A stretch of 64,000 nucleotides of DNA from Gemmatimonadota bacterium (GTDB lineage: Bacteria; Gemmatimonadota; Gemmatimonadetes; Gemmatimonadales; Gemmatimonadaceae). The notes under the pieces were generated by a model that was not told where the DNA came from, made no database searches, and was given only the letters and a program-made list of their open reading frames with translations. A program made the translations under genes and the position numbers. This document shows, one piece after another, positions 8,593-16,789 of this stretch. Positions within the stretch are counted from its first letter, which is position 1; each line of letters opens with the position of its first letter. The DNA lies in contig JAPLKU010000012.1 in the NCBI GenBank assembly GCA_026387935.1, forward strand, positions 1 through 64,000, given 5' to 3'.

Positions 8593-10281
8593 ATGACCGC
8601 CCCTGATTTTTCAGCCAAGAACAACTTCATTCGCGAAATGGTGGCCGCCGACGTCGAGTCCGGGCGCTATGGCCGCGGCGTAGCGACGCGCTTTCCCCCT
8701 GAGCCGAACGGCTTCCTGCACATTGGGCACGCGAAGTCCATCTGCCTGAACTTCGGGATTGCCAACGAGTTCGGCGGCCGATGCAATCTCCGTTTTGACG
8801 ATACGAATCCGTTCACGGAAGACATCAAGTACGTGAACGCCATCAAGGAAGACGTGCAATGGCTCGGCTTCACCTGGGCCGAAGAGCGGTACGCGAGCGA
8901 CTACTTCGAACAGTTGTATGAGTTTGCCGAACGCCTGGTGACGAATGGCAAGGCGTACGTAGATTCAGCGAGCGAAGAGGCCATTCGCGCGGGGCGGGGC
9001 ACGGTGACCTCGGCCGGTACGGACAGTCCGAACCGCGCCCGCTCGCCAGAGGAGAATCTCGACCTGCTGCGCCGCATGAAGGCGGGCGAGTTCGCCGACG
9101 GCGCGCACGTGCTGCGCGCCAAGATCGACATGGCGCACCCGAACATGATCATGCGCGATCCGCTCCTGCTGCGCATTCGCAAGGCGACCCATTACCGGCG
9201 TGGGGACGCCTGGTGCATCTACCCGTTGTACGACTTCGCGCATGGGCTGTCGGACGCGCTCGAGGGCATCACGCACTCGCTTTGCACGCTGGAGTTCAAG
9301 GACAGCAACGACATCTACAAGTGGCTCGTGCACGAAATGGGCTTCGTCAATCCGCCGGAACAGACGGAGTTTGCGCGGCTCGAGCTCGACTACACGATCG
9401 TGAGCAAGCGAAAACTGCTCCGGCTCGTGAACGAGAATCATGTGAAGGGGTGGGACGATCCGCGCATGCCGACGATTGCTGGCCTGCGCCGGCGCGGCGT
9501 ACGTCCGGAGGCGATCCGGGCCTTTGCCGACACGATTGGCGTGGCGCGCAAGCCGGCGCGTACGGAGCTCGCGACCTTCGAGCATGCCGTGCGCGACGAC
9601 CTGAACATGGAAGTGCCGCGCGTGCTTTGCGTGGTAAAGCCGATCAAGGTGACGCTCACCAACTATCCGGAAGGGCAGGTGGAGGAGCTCGATGCGTCGT
9701 ACTTCCCGCATGACGTGCCCAAGACGGGCACGCGGAAGGTGCCGTTCTCGCGCGAACTCTGGGTGGATCGCGACGACTTCATGGAGACGCCGTCAAAGAA
9801 GTTCTATCGACTGGCGCCGGGGCGTGAGGTGCGGCTCCGGTATGCGTACTTCATCACGTGCACTGAAGTGGTGAAGAACGAAGCCGGCGAGATCGTGGAA
9901 CTGCTCTGTACCTACGATCCGGCTACGCGTGGCGGAGATTCGCCCGACGGGCGGAAGGTGCAGGGGACGATTCACTGGGTGTCGGCGGCGCGAGCATTGG
10001 ATTGCGAGCTTCGCATGTACGACCGGTTGTTTACGGCGGCTGATCCTGAAGCGGGGGGAGACGAAGCGGATTTCATCTCCGTGCTCAATCCGGAATCGCT
10101 GGTCGTGGTTTCCGGTGCCAAGATTGAACCGAGTGTTGGTGCTGATGCCGTGGGTTCGCGGTATCAGTTCGAGCGGACCGGATATTTCGTTTCGGATCCA
10201 GACTCGAAGCCCGGCAGCCTCGTGTTTAATCGCACGGTCACGCTGCGCGATTCATGGGCGAAGGTGGCCGCCAAGGGCTGA
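8593..10281 (+). CDS. glnS: Glutaminyl-tRNA synthetase
   Basis: A 562-residue class I synthetase that charges tRNA-Gln directly. The catalytic domain starts with FPPEPNGFLHIGHAKSICLNF (key motif HIGH, residues 43-46) and has VSKRKL, the KMSKS equivalent of GlnRS. LRFDDTNPFTEDIKYVNAI and GWDDPRMPTIAGLRRRG are also characteristic. The C-terminal half is the two-barrel anticodon-binding domain. Length is close to the 554 residues of E. coli GlnRS. Its presence implies direct glutaminylation rather than sole reliance on GatCAB. The upstream neighbour is a transposase remnant; the downstream neighbour is convergent. Confidence 0.95.
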   Translation: MTAPDFSAKNNFIREMVAADVESGRYGRGVATRFPPEPNGFLHIGHAKSICLNFGIANEFGGRCNLRFDDTNPFTEDIKYVNAIKEDVQWLGFTWAEERYASDYFEQLYEFAERLVTNGKAYVDSASEEAIRAGRGTVTSAGTDSPNRARSPEENLDLLRRMKAGEFADGAHVLRAKIDMAHPNMIMRDPLLLRIRKATHYRRGDAWCIYPLYDFAHGLSDALEGITHSLCTLEFKDSNDIYKWLVHEMGFVNPPEQTEFARLELDYTIVSKRKLLRLVNENHVKGWDDPRMPTIAGLRRRGVRPEAIRAFADTIGVARKPARTELATFEHAVRDDLNMEVPRVLCVVKPIKVTLTNYPEGQVEELDASYFPHDVPKTGTRKVPFSRELWVDRDDFMETPSKKFYRLAPGREVRLRYAYFITCTEVVKNEAGEIVELLCTYDPATRGGDSPDGRKVQGTIHWVSAARALDCELRMYDRLFTAADPEAGGDEADFISVLNPESLVVVSGAKIEPSVGADAVGSRYQFERTGYFVSDPDSKPGSLVFNRTVTLRDSWAKVAAKG

Positions 10282-10290
10282 GGTCTGCGG

Positions 10291-10325
10291 TGGACTGCCA
10301 GCGCCAGCTGCCTGCGGTCAGTCCA
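10291..10325. terminator. Possible bidirectional terminator between glnS and the TonB receptor
   Basis: An inverted repeat TGGACTG/CAGTCCA (10291-10297, 10319-10325) sits in the 47-base gap between convergent genes and is followed by TTTCT. The loop is long (21 nt) and itself GC-rich, so strength is uncertain. Confidence 0.4.
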
Positions 10326-10328
10326 TTT

Positions 10329-12374
10329 CTACCACTTGATCGTGATCCCCGCCTGCACGTGCGTGGCCGGCATCAGATAGTACTGCGCGTCGCCGATTTC
10401 GCTCTCCGACACCGCGTCGCGCGCGTTGCCGAGGTTCTTGCCGTCGAGGCGCGCTTCCCAGCGTCCCATGCGAAACCCAACGCCCGCGTCATACGTCGAG
10501 AAGCCCTTCGCCGGTGCGGTGTTGCGCTTATTCAGGAAGCGGTCGCCGATGTAGTTCAGGCTCGCGTTGGCATTGAAGCCGTCTGCCGGCGCATAGGTGA
10601 TGCCGCCCGAGTAGAGCTGCTTCGCCGACATCTCGAAGCGCTTGCCCGCGAGCTGCGTGTTCGTGCTGCCGAACGCCTGGGTGAAGTCCACGAACTTTCC
10701 GTCGTGCGAGCTGTAGCTCGCGCGCGCCCAGGTGGCGTCCATCAGCTTTACATCCGTCGCGAGTTCGAAGCCCGTGAAGCGCGTCGAGCCTGCGTTCTGC
10801 AGCGACGGCTGGCCGCTCACCACCGTGGCCGTCACGAGGTTCGTGAAGTCCATGTGGAAGTAGCTGGCTTCCACGTCCCAGCGCCCTTCCATGCCCCGAT
10901 ACTTGAGGCCACCCTCGTAGCTCGTTGACGTCTCGGGCTTGAGGATCTTTTCATCGTCGCCAAGGCCGAAGTCGGCGGCCGCCGGCTTGAAGGTGTCGCG
11001 GTAGTTCACGAAGGCGCGGAGGTGATTCGCGTCCTGTTCCCAGAGCGAGTAGAGCGCGCCCACGCTGTAGCTGAGCTTGGTGTTGCTCTGCGACGGCGCG
11101 TCTGCACCGTCGCCGCGCTTTTCGTTGGTGATGTTCATCCGGAGGCCGGCGCTGAGTGTGAAGCGCGGATCGGGCTTCCATTCGCCGGACGCGTAAGCGC
11201 CAAGGAACAGGCGCGAATCCGCTGCGTCGAGGTTCAGTACCGTAGGCTCGGCCTTGTATGGCGCGTTGATGCCGTTCAGCGTGGACGTGTAGTTGAACGT
11301 CGCGCCCTTGGCTTCACCATCGCCCCAGAGGAGATCCGCACCGGCCATGAAGCGCCAGTCGTTCTTTGCCGGCCAGATGAGGTGCGTGTCGAGGTAGAGG
11401 TCGCTCACGTCGATGTTCTCACGGAAGCCCGACGAGTTGTTCGCCGTGTTCGAGACGTCAACGAGGAAGCCGCGGAACACCTTGTTCGCCGTGTACGTGT
11501 ACGACGCCGACGTGCCCCAGGTGGCGCCGTCAAACACGGGGCGTTCCATACCGCCGGAAATCGCAAACCGGTTCTGGTTGAGGTACGCCCCCGACGGGTT
11601 GTAGTTCGCGTCCACCGGAGTGGCGGTCGAGAGTGCCGGGCCTTCGCGCACATGCGGCGACGCGGGATCCTGCTGGAGAATCGAGAGGTCAGCGCTGAGC
11701 CAGGTCTTCTTGGCGCCTTCCGTCATCGAGGCACGCCAGAGGCCGTGGCCACGCGTGAACTGCGTGCGATCGTCCTTGAAGCCCTTCTTCTCGAAGTCCG
11801 CCGAGAGGCGTGACACCCACTTGTCCATCTTCAGGCCCACGTCGAGCGCGCCGCCGCCCGAGCCATAGCTCCCGCCGAATGCGGAGAGGTAGCGCGAATC
11901 AAGCGACGCAGCCGAGTGCACCACATGGATCACGCCGACAAACGACGTGGCGCCAAAGGTGACGGGCGCGGGGCCGCGGAGGATTTCAATACGCTCCACG
12001 TCGCGGAGACTAAGGCTCGCCGTGGCCGGATTGAACGCGCCACCCCACGGGATGCCGTCAACCACAAGGAGGAACGCGTCCTGCTCTCGGAGGCCCCACA
12101 TTTCTGGCACCGCGCTCGCCGGGCCGCCATCACCGCCCGGGGCGATGGAAATGCCGGCAGCCAGAGAAAGGGCATCTTTCAAGGTCGACACCCCGCGCGC
12201 GCGGAGATCAGCGCCGCTGATCACTTCGATGGACGCCGGAATGTCGTGTGGCGCTTCCGGGGTGCGCGTGGCGACCACGGAAACCGGTGGAATGGGCGTG
12301 GGCGCCTGCTGGCTTTGCGCCAGCTGGGGCGAGGCGGCGAGCAGAGCGAGTGCAGCTAACCATGAATATTTCAT
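10329..12374 (-). CDS. TonB-dependent outer membrane receptor
   Basis: A 681-residue receptor. It has a signal peptide of about 21 residues (MKYSWLAALALLAASPQLAQ), a plug with ASIEVISGADLRARGVSTLKDAL, FLLVVDGIPW, RDVERIEILRGPAPVTFG and FVGVIHVV, and a 22-strand-type barrel ending HVQAGITIKW. Size and plug resemble siderophore, cobalamin or metal receptors rather than SusC; no regulatory beta domain precedes the plug. The phrase VVATRTPEAPHDIPASIEVI is the region of the TonB box and plug start. No cognate periplasmic or ABC genes lie next to it, so the ligand is unknown. The ATG lies 6 nt behind TAGTTT. Confidence 0.9.
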   Translation of the reverse strand: MKYSWLAALALLAASPQLAQSQQAPTPIPPVSVVATRTPEAPHDIPASIEVISGADLRARGVSTLKDALSLAAGISIAPGGDGGPASAVPEMWGLREQDAFLLVVDGIPWGGAFNPATASLSLRDVERIEILRGPAPVTFGATSFVGVIHVVHSAASLDSRYLSAFGGSYGSGGGALDVGLKMDKWVSRLSADFEKKGFKDDRTQFTRGHGLWRASMTEGAKKTWLSADLSILQQDPASPHVREGPALSTATPVDANYNPSGAYLNQNRFAISGGMERPVFDGATWGTSASYTYTANKVFRGFLVDVSNTANNSSGFRENIDVSDLYLDTHLIWPAKNDWRFMAGADLLWGDGEAKGATFNYTSTLNGINAPYKAEPTVLNLDAADSRLFLGAYASGEWKPDPRFTLSAGLRMNITNEKRGDGADAPSQSNTKLSYSVGALYSLWEQDANHLRAFVNYRDTFKPAAADFGLGDDEKILKPETSTSYEGGLKYRGMEGRWDVEASYFHMDFTNLVTATVVSGQPSLQNAGSTRFTGFELATDVKLMDATWARASYSSHDGKFVDFTQAFGSTNTQLAGKRFEMSAKQLYSGGITYAPADGFNANASLNYIGDRFLNKRNTAPAKGFSTYDAGVGFRMGRWEARLDGKNLGNARDAVSESEIGDAQYYLMPATHVQAGITIKW

Positions 12375-12380
12375 GAAGCC

Positions 12381-12409
12381 AAACTAGGTTAGCCACGGGG
12401 ACTGGGCAA
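12381..12409 (-). promoter_or_regulatory. Promoter of the TonB receptor gene
   Basis: On the minus strand TTGCCC (12409-12404) and TAGTTT (12386-12381) are spaced 17 bp, and TAGTTT ends 6 nt before the ATG at 12374. This fits a sigma-70-type promoter giving a leaderless or near-leaderless transcript. Confidence 0.5.
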
Positions 12410-12508
12410 GGACCCCACGGTCGGGCCACCTTGCAAGCCACCCGCTTTCGCTTCCAGCGCGCGCCACACGCAGGCAAATCGATTCACACGCCCAAGGGAT
12501 TTCTCGCC

Positions 12509-13450
12509 ATGACCCGACTCGTCCGCCGGATCGCCTTCGTTGTCTATGGGGCTGCTGCGCTGACCTCGGCGCCGGCCTCCGCCGTTGCCCAAAACGCGTC
12601 GGGCACGCTCGACGACTCGCTGCCGTCCGGACCCAACTACGCGATCGCCCAGTTCCGATACTGGGCGCCCGCCAACGTTGGAACGTTGCGCGCAATGCTC
12701 GTGCTCGTGCCGGGCTCCAACGGCGACGGCCGCGCGATGGCCGAAGACACGGTGTGGCAGAACTTCGCTACGAAGCACAAGCTCGCGATCATTGCGTGCC
12801 GCTTCACCGACAAAGCCGACAACGGCGAGCGTGCCTTCGAGAACTACATCAGCGTGTCCAAGGGCAGTGGTGATGCGCTGCAGACGGCGCTCGTGCATTT
12901 CGCCGAACGAACGAAGCATCCTGAAGTTGCCGGCGTGCCGTTCCTCATGTGGGGGATGTCTGCCGGCGGGCAGTTCAACTATGAATACGTCGCGTGGAAG
13001 CCCGAGCGCGTGATCGCCTTCGTCGTCAACAAAGGCGGCGTCTACTACTCGGCGCTGCTCCCGAAGGCGTCGCGCATGGTGCCGGGCATTCTGTTCACCG
13101 GCGGCAAGGATCTCGAGTTTCGCACGAACACCATCAATGGATTGTTTGCGGTAAATCGCCGCGGCGGCGCGCTCTGGGCGCTCGCAGAGGAGCCGAGTGC
13201 GGCGCATGTCGTGGGGCGTTCGCGTGATGTGGCGATGGCGCTCTACGAGGAGGTGTTGCCACTCCGCCTCGCGACCGACGGGCATCTCATTACGCTCGAG
13301 GAGAAAATCGGATTCCTCGGCGATCTCAAGGCGAAAACGTTCGCGCCACTCGGCGATGGCAAGGTGCCGCCTTTCCCGACCGCGTGGCTGCCCACGGAAC
13401 GTGTCGCCACGGCGTGGAAGTGGCTCGTGACGGAATCGCCGGACAAGTAG
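12509..13450 (+). CDS. Secreted alpha/beta-hydrolase (esterase/PHB-depolymerase-like)
   Basis: A 313-residue protein with a signal peptide (MTRLVRRIAFVVYGAAAL, cleavage near AVAQN) and an alpha/beta-hydrolase core. The nucleophile elbow is WGMSAGGQF (Ser151), and an oxyanion-type LVLVPGSNGDGR strand-loop lies near residue 65. A secreted location follows from the signal peptide; the substrate is not deducible, though the architecture resembles feruloyl-esterase or PHB-depolymerase-like proteins. The catalytic Asp and His cannot be assigned with confidence. An upstream in-frame ATG at 12431 would put 26 odd residues before the signal peptide and is rejected. It is divergent from the TonB receptor. 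Confidence 0.72.
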   Translation: MTRLVRRIAFVVYGAAALTSAPASAVAQNASGTLDDSLPSGPNYAIAQFRYWAPANVGTLRAMLVLVPGSNGDGRAMAEDTVWQNFATKHKLAIIACRFTDKADNGERAFENYISVSKGSGDALQTALVHFAERTKHPEVAGVPFLMWGMSAGGQFNYEYVAWKPERVIAFVVNKGGVYYSALLPKASRMVPGILFTGGKDLEFRTNTINGLFAVNRRGGALWALAEEPSAAHVVGRSRDVAMALYEEVLPLRLATDGHLITLEEKIGFLGDLKAKTFAPLGDGKVPPFPTAWLPTERVATAWKWLVTESPDK

Positions 13451-13547
13451 GGTTCGCCGGCGCGACCACGCGCCCGCCACCCACTCCAACAGTCGGAGCG
13501 ACGGATTCGTACATTAGCGAAACCTGAATCCTCCTCCCGGGACACTG

Positions 13548-15143
13548 ATGTCACCAAACCGTCGAGACTTCGTTAAAGCCAGTGCAGTCGCGGCAGCCGC
13601 GACCGCCGTTGGCCCTCGTATTCTCACCGCAGCACCCAACCGCATCATCGTGCCGAACGCGCCCGGCGAGGCGTACTCGGAAGAACTCGCCGTCGAGGCG
13701 ATCAATGCCGCGCGCGATGCCGGCGCGCAGTACGCCGACGCACGCATTGGCCGCTATCGCCGGCAGCGCCTCACGACGCGCGAGCATCAGATCACCGGCG
13801 TGAACGACGCCGAGACGTATGGCATTGGCGTGCGTACGCTGGTGGATGGTGCCTGGGGGTTCGCGGCAACTGCGAACGTCACCAAGGATGGCGTCGTGCG
13901 CTGTGCGCGCGAAGCCGTGCGCCTCTCCCGCGCTGCGAAGAAGTCCAATCGCAAGCCGGTCGAACTTGCGCCGTCGCCGCCGGTGAAGGGCACCTGGATC
14001 ACGCCCATTCTGCGCGACCCGGTTGACGTGCCCATTGAGGAAAAGGTGGCGCTGCTGTTTGCTACTAATGAAGCAGCCCTCAAGGTGCCGAAAATTCGTT
14101 TTTGCACCTCGGGCCTCCAACTCCTGCGCGAAGTGAAGACGCTCGCCACCACCGAAGGCACGCTCATCACGCAGACGTTCATTCGCTCCGAGGCGTCGTT
14201 TAGCGCCACTGCAGCGGGCAATGGCATCACCGAGAGCTTCACCGAAGAGCTCCCGCCGCAGTCGCGCGGCTGGGAATACATCGAGTCGCTGAATCTCCCC
14301 GGCAACGCGGCCTCGTGGGCCGAAGTCGCCGTCGAGAAGCTCACGGCCAAGAGTGTGGACGCCGGCGCGTATGACCTCATTCTGCAGCCGACGAACTTGT
14401 GGCTCACGATTCACGAGTCCATTGGTCACCCTACTGAGTTGGACCGAGCTCTCGGCTACGAAGCCAACTTCGCGGGCACGAGCTTTATCAATCCGCCAGA
14501 GAAGATGATCGGCAAGCTGAAATACGGCCCCGACTTCATGAACATCCGCGGCGACCGCGTGCAGCAGTACTCCGTGGGCCTTTGCGCTTGGGACGACGAA
14601 GGCGTGCCGGCGGACGATTGGCTCATCATCGACAAGGGCATCTTCAAGGAATACCAGACGACGCGTGAGCAGGCGGCGTGGGTCGCGCCCCTCACCGGCA
14701 CCAAGCGCTCGCATGGCTGCTCCTACGCCGACTCGTGGGATTCGGTGCAGTTCCAGCGGATGCCGAACGTCTCGCTCATGCCGAACGAAAAGGACGTCAC
14801 GCTCAACGACATCGTCTCCGCGACCGATCGCGGCGTGATGATCCGCAACATCGGGTCGTGGTCCATCGATCACCAGCGCTACAACTTCTCCTTCTCCGGC
14901 CAGGCGTTCTACGAAGTGAAGGGCGGCAAGGTGACGGGGATGCTGAAGGACGTCGCCTACCAAGCCTCCACTCCCGTGTTCTGGAACTCCATGGACATGC
15001 TCGGCGGCAAATCCACTTACTGGCTCGGCGGCACGTTCAGCGATGGCAAGGGTGAGCCGTCGCAGTCCAACTCCATATCGCACGGCTGCGTACCGGCCAG
15101 GTTCAAGAAGGTGGACATCATCAACACGGCGAGGAACGTCTAA
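13548..15143 (+). CDS. tldD: TldD-type metalloprotease with Tat signal
   Basis: A 531-residue TldD/PmbA-family protein. The zinc site HESIGH (residues 289-294) matches the HExxxH motif of TldD, the catalytic subunit of the TldD/TldE protease that trims unfolded peptides such as microcin or CcdA. The N-terminus is unusual for the enterobacterial protein: RRDFVKASAVAAAATAVG looks like a twin-arginine signal, so this version is probably exported folded. The partner gene starts on the overlapping TAATG. The protein is longer than E. coli TldD (481), mostly because of the leader and inserted loops. Confidence 0.87.
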   Translation: MSPNRRDFVKASAVAAAATAVGPRILTAAPNRIIVPNAPGEAYSEELAVEAINAARDAGAQYADARIGRYRRQRLTTREHQITGVNDAETYGIGVRTLVDGAWGFAATANVTKDGVVRCAREAVRLSRAAKKSNRKPVELAPSPPVKGTWITPILRDPVDVPIEEKVALLFATNEAALKVPKIRFCTSGLQLLREVKTLATTEGTLITQTFIRSEASFSATAAGNGITESFTEELPPQSRGWEYIESLNLPGNAASWAEVAVEKLTAKSVDAGAYDLILQPTNLWLTIHESIGHPTELDRALGYEANFAGTSFINPPEKMIGKLKYGPDFMNIRGDRVQQYSVGLCAWDDEGVPADDWLIIDKGIFKEYQTTREQAAWVAPLTGTKRSHGCSYADSWDSVQFQRMPNVSLMPNEKDVTLNDIVSATDRGVMIRNIGSWSIDHQRYNFSFSGQAFYEVKGGKVTGMLKDVAYQASTPVFWNSMDMLGGKSTYWLGGTFSDGKGEPSQSNSISHGCVPARFKKVDIINTARNV

Positions 15144-16585
15144 TGCCCTCGCCCAAGTCGTTGTACTCGCTGAGCAACCTTCAGCAGCAGGACGCCGCCA
15201 CCTACATCTCGCGCGAAGATGCGAAAAAGCTCGTCGATCGGATTCTTGCAATGAGCAAGGCTGATTCCATTCGTCTCAACATCACGAGCGGATGGGCGGG
15301 CAACACGCGCTTCGCCGGCGGACAGGTGACGACGTCGGGGAATACCACCGACACGAACGTCACGATCCAGAGCACCATCGGCAAACGTCGCGCGTCAATC
15401 ACGACGAACATCCTCGACGACGCGAGCCTGCGCCGCTCGGTGGAAATGTCGGAGCGCCTCGCCCGGCTCTCGCCCGAAGATCCGGAGCTGATGCCCGAGC
15501 TGGGACCGCAGCAGTATCTCACGATTCAGAATCTCTTCGCGAGCACCGCTGGCCTCGCGCCTGACGCGCGCGTGGCAGCGGCCAATGCGGTGATTGGCGC
15601 CGGTGAAGCGGCATGGAAGGCGGCGCCCAACGCATCGGGTGCGCTCTTTACGGCCGGCTTCCTCGACGCGCAGGCCGGCGCGACGATCGTCGCGAACAAC
15701 AAAGGACTCTTCGCCTACCAGGCGTCGTCCAACGTGCGGCTCGGCAATACGGCGCGCACGCCGGACGGCACGGGTTCGGGCTGGGCAAGCGCCGGCGCGC
15801 GTGACTGGCGCAAGCTCGACCCTGCGGCGCTGGGTCGCAGAGCAGCCATGAAGGCCGTGCAGTCGCGCTCGCCGGTTGGACTCGAGCCGGGTTTCTATAC
15901 GGTGGTGCTCGAACCCGCTGCCGCTGGCCAGTTGATTGGCCAGGTGGCCGGCGCGCTGAACGCACGAGCTGCGGAGGAAGGCCGCAACGGCTTCTCAGGA
16001 AAAGGCGGCGGTACGAAGCTTGGGCAGAAGGTGTTCGACGAGCGCGTGACGTTCTACACGGACCCGACTGATCCAGACAACCTCGGCGATCCGTTCGACT
16101 CCGAGGGATTCCCGACAGGCAAGAATGTCTGGATCGAGAATGGCGTGCTCAAGCAGCTCCAGTACGACCGCTACTGGGCGTCCAAGCAGGGTGTTACCGC
16201 GAACTCGGGTGGCCGCGGTGGGCGCGGCGGCGGTGGAGGAGGAGGCGGTGGTGGCGGCGGTGGCGTTCGCATGAAGCCGGGCACCAAGACGCTGGATGAG
16301 CTGATTGCCGGCACGCGCCGCGGCGTGATCTGCACGCACTTCTTCTATACCAACACGCTGGATCCGAAGTCCATGCTGCTCACCGGGCTAACGCGTGATG
16401 GCACGTTCTTGATTGAGAATGGCCGGATTGTGCGGCCGGTGAAGAACTTCCGTTTCAATCAGAGCGTGATGCAGATGCTGAACAGCATCGAGGAGATCGG
16501 GAAGCCGGGACCTGGAGAGGGCGGTGGCGCCCCGCCCATGCGCGTGACGGACTTCAACTTCGCATCGATTACGGAAGCGGTGTAA
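15143..16585 (+). CDS. pmbA: TldE/PmbA-type partner of TldD
   Basis: A 480-residue TldD/PmbA-family protein whose ATG overlaps the tldD stop (TAATG), giving tight translational coupling. It keeps the family fold (GRRAAMKAVQSRSPVGLEPG, EGFPTGKNVWIENGVLKQL, GVICTHFFYTNTLDPKSMLLTGLTRDG) but lacks HExxxH, as expected for the non-catalytic TldE half of the heterodimer. No signal peptide is visible, in contrast to its Tat-tagged partner. A run of glycine with a few arginine (GGRGGRG then about 13 Gly) inserts near residue 355, likely a disordered surface loop. A hairpin terminator follows. Confidence 0.82.
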   Translation: MPSPKSLYSLSNLQQQDAATYISREDAKKLVDRILAMSKADSIRLNITSGWAGNTRFAGGQVTTSGNTTDTNVTIQSTIGKRRASITTNILDDASLRRSVEMSERLARLSPEDPELMPELGPQQYLTIQNLFASTAGLAPDARVAAANAVIGAGEAAWKAAPNASGALFTAGFLDAQAGATIVANNKGLFAYQASSNVRLGNTARTPDGTGSGWASAGARDWRKLDPAALGRRAAMKAVQSRSPVGLEPGFYTVVLEPAAAGQLIGQVAGALNARAAEEGRNGFSGKGGGTKLGQKVFDERVTFYTDPTDPDNLGDPFDSEGFPTGKNVWIENGVLKQLQYDRYWASKQGVTANSGGRGGRGGGGGGGGGGGGGVRMKPGTKTLDELIAGTRRGVICTHFFYTNTLDPKSMLLTGLTRDGTFLIENGRIVRPVKNFRFNQSVMQMLNSIEEIGKPGPGEGGGAPPMRVTDFNFASITEAV

Positions 16586-16609
16586 CGCTTCTGATCGTGT
16601 GTGATTCGG

Positions 16610-16646
16610 GGGCGGTGCTCATCCGAGCATCGCCCTCGTTTCGTTT
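16610..16646 (+). terminator. Terminator after tldD-pmbA
   Basis: An 11-bp stem, GGGCGGTGCTC with GAGCATCGCCC (one G-T pair) and loop ATCC, is followed by TCGTTTCGTTT. Confidence 0.75.
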
Positions 16647-16660
16647 GCTTCGTGTGCCGC

Positions 16661-16735
16661 GACGTTCCGGTCGCTGGGGCGACGAGTCGCGCATTGCGGG
16701 GTCGCCCTAGGGCACCAGCGAGCGACATTGTGCTC
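16661..16735. repeat. GTCGC-rich palindromic intergenic sequence
   Basis: The gap before the first kinase gene holds several interleaved inverted copies of GTCGCT/AGCGAC, for example GGTCGCTGGGGCGACGAG and CCAGCGAGCGAC. It resembles the GTCGCTCCCCGC-type repeats seen at 19486, 38483 and 48228. Confidence 0.45.
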
Positions 16736-16789
16736 GGCACACGCCCCATCTGCTGGACACCTCGTGCGCGTGACGCGAAGTTGTCCTGC

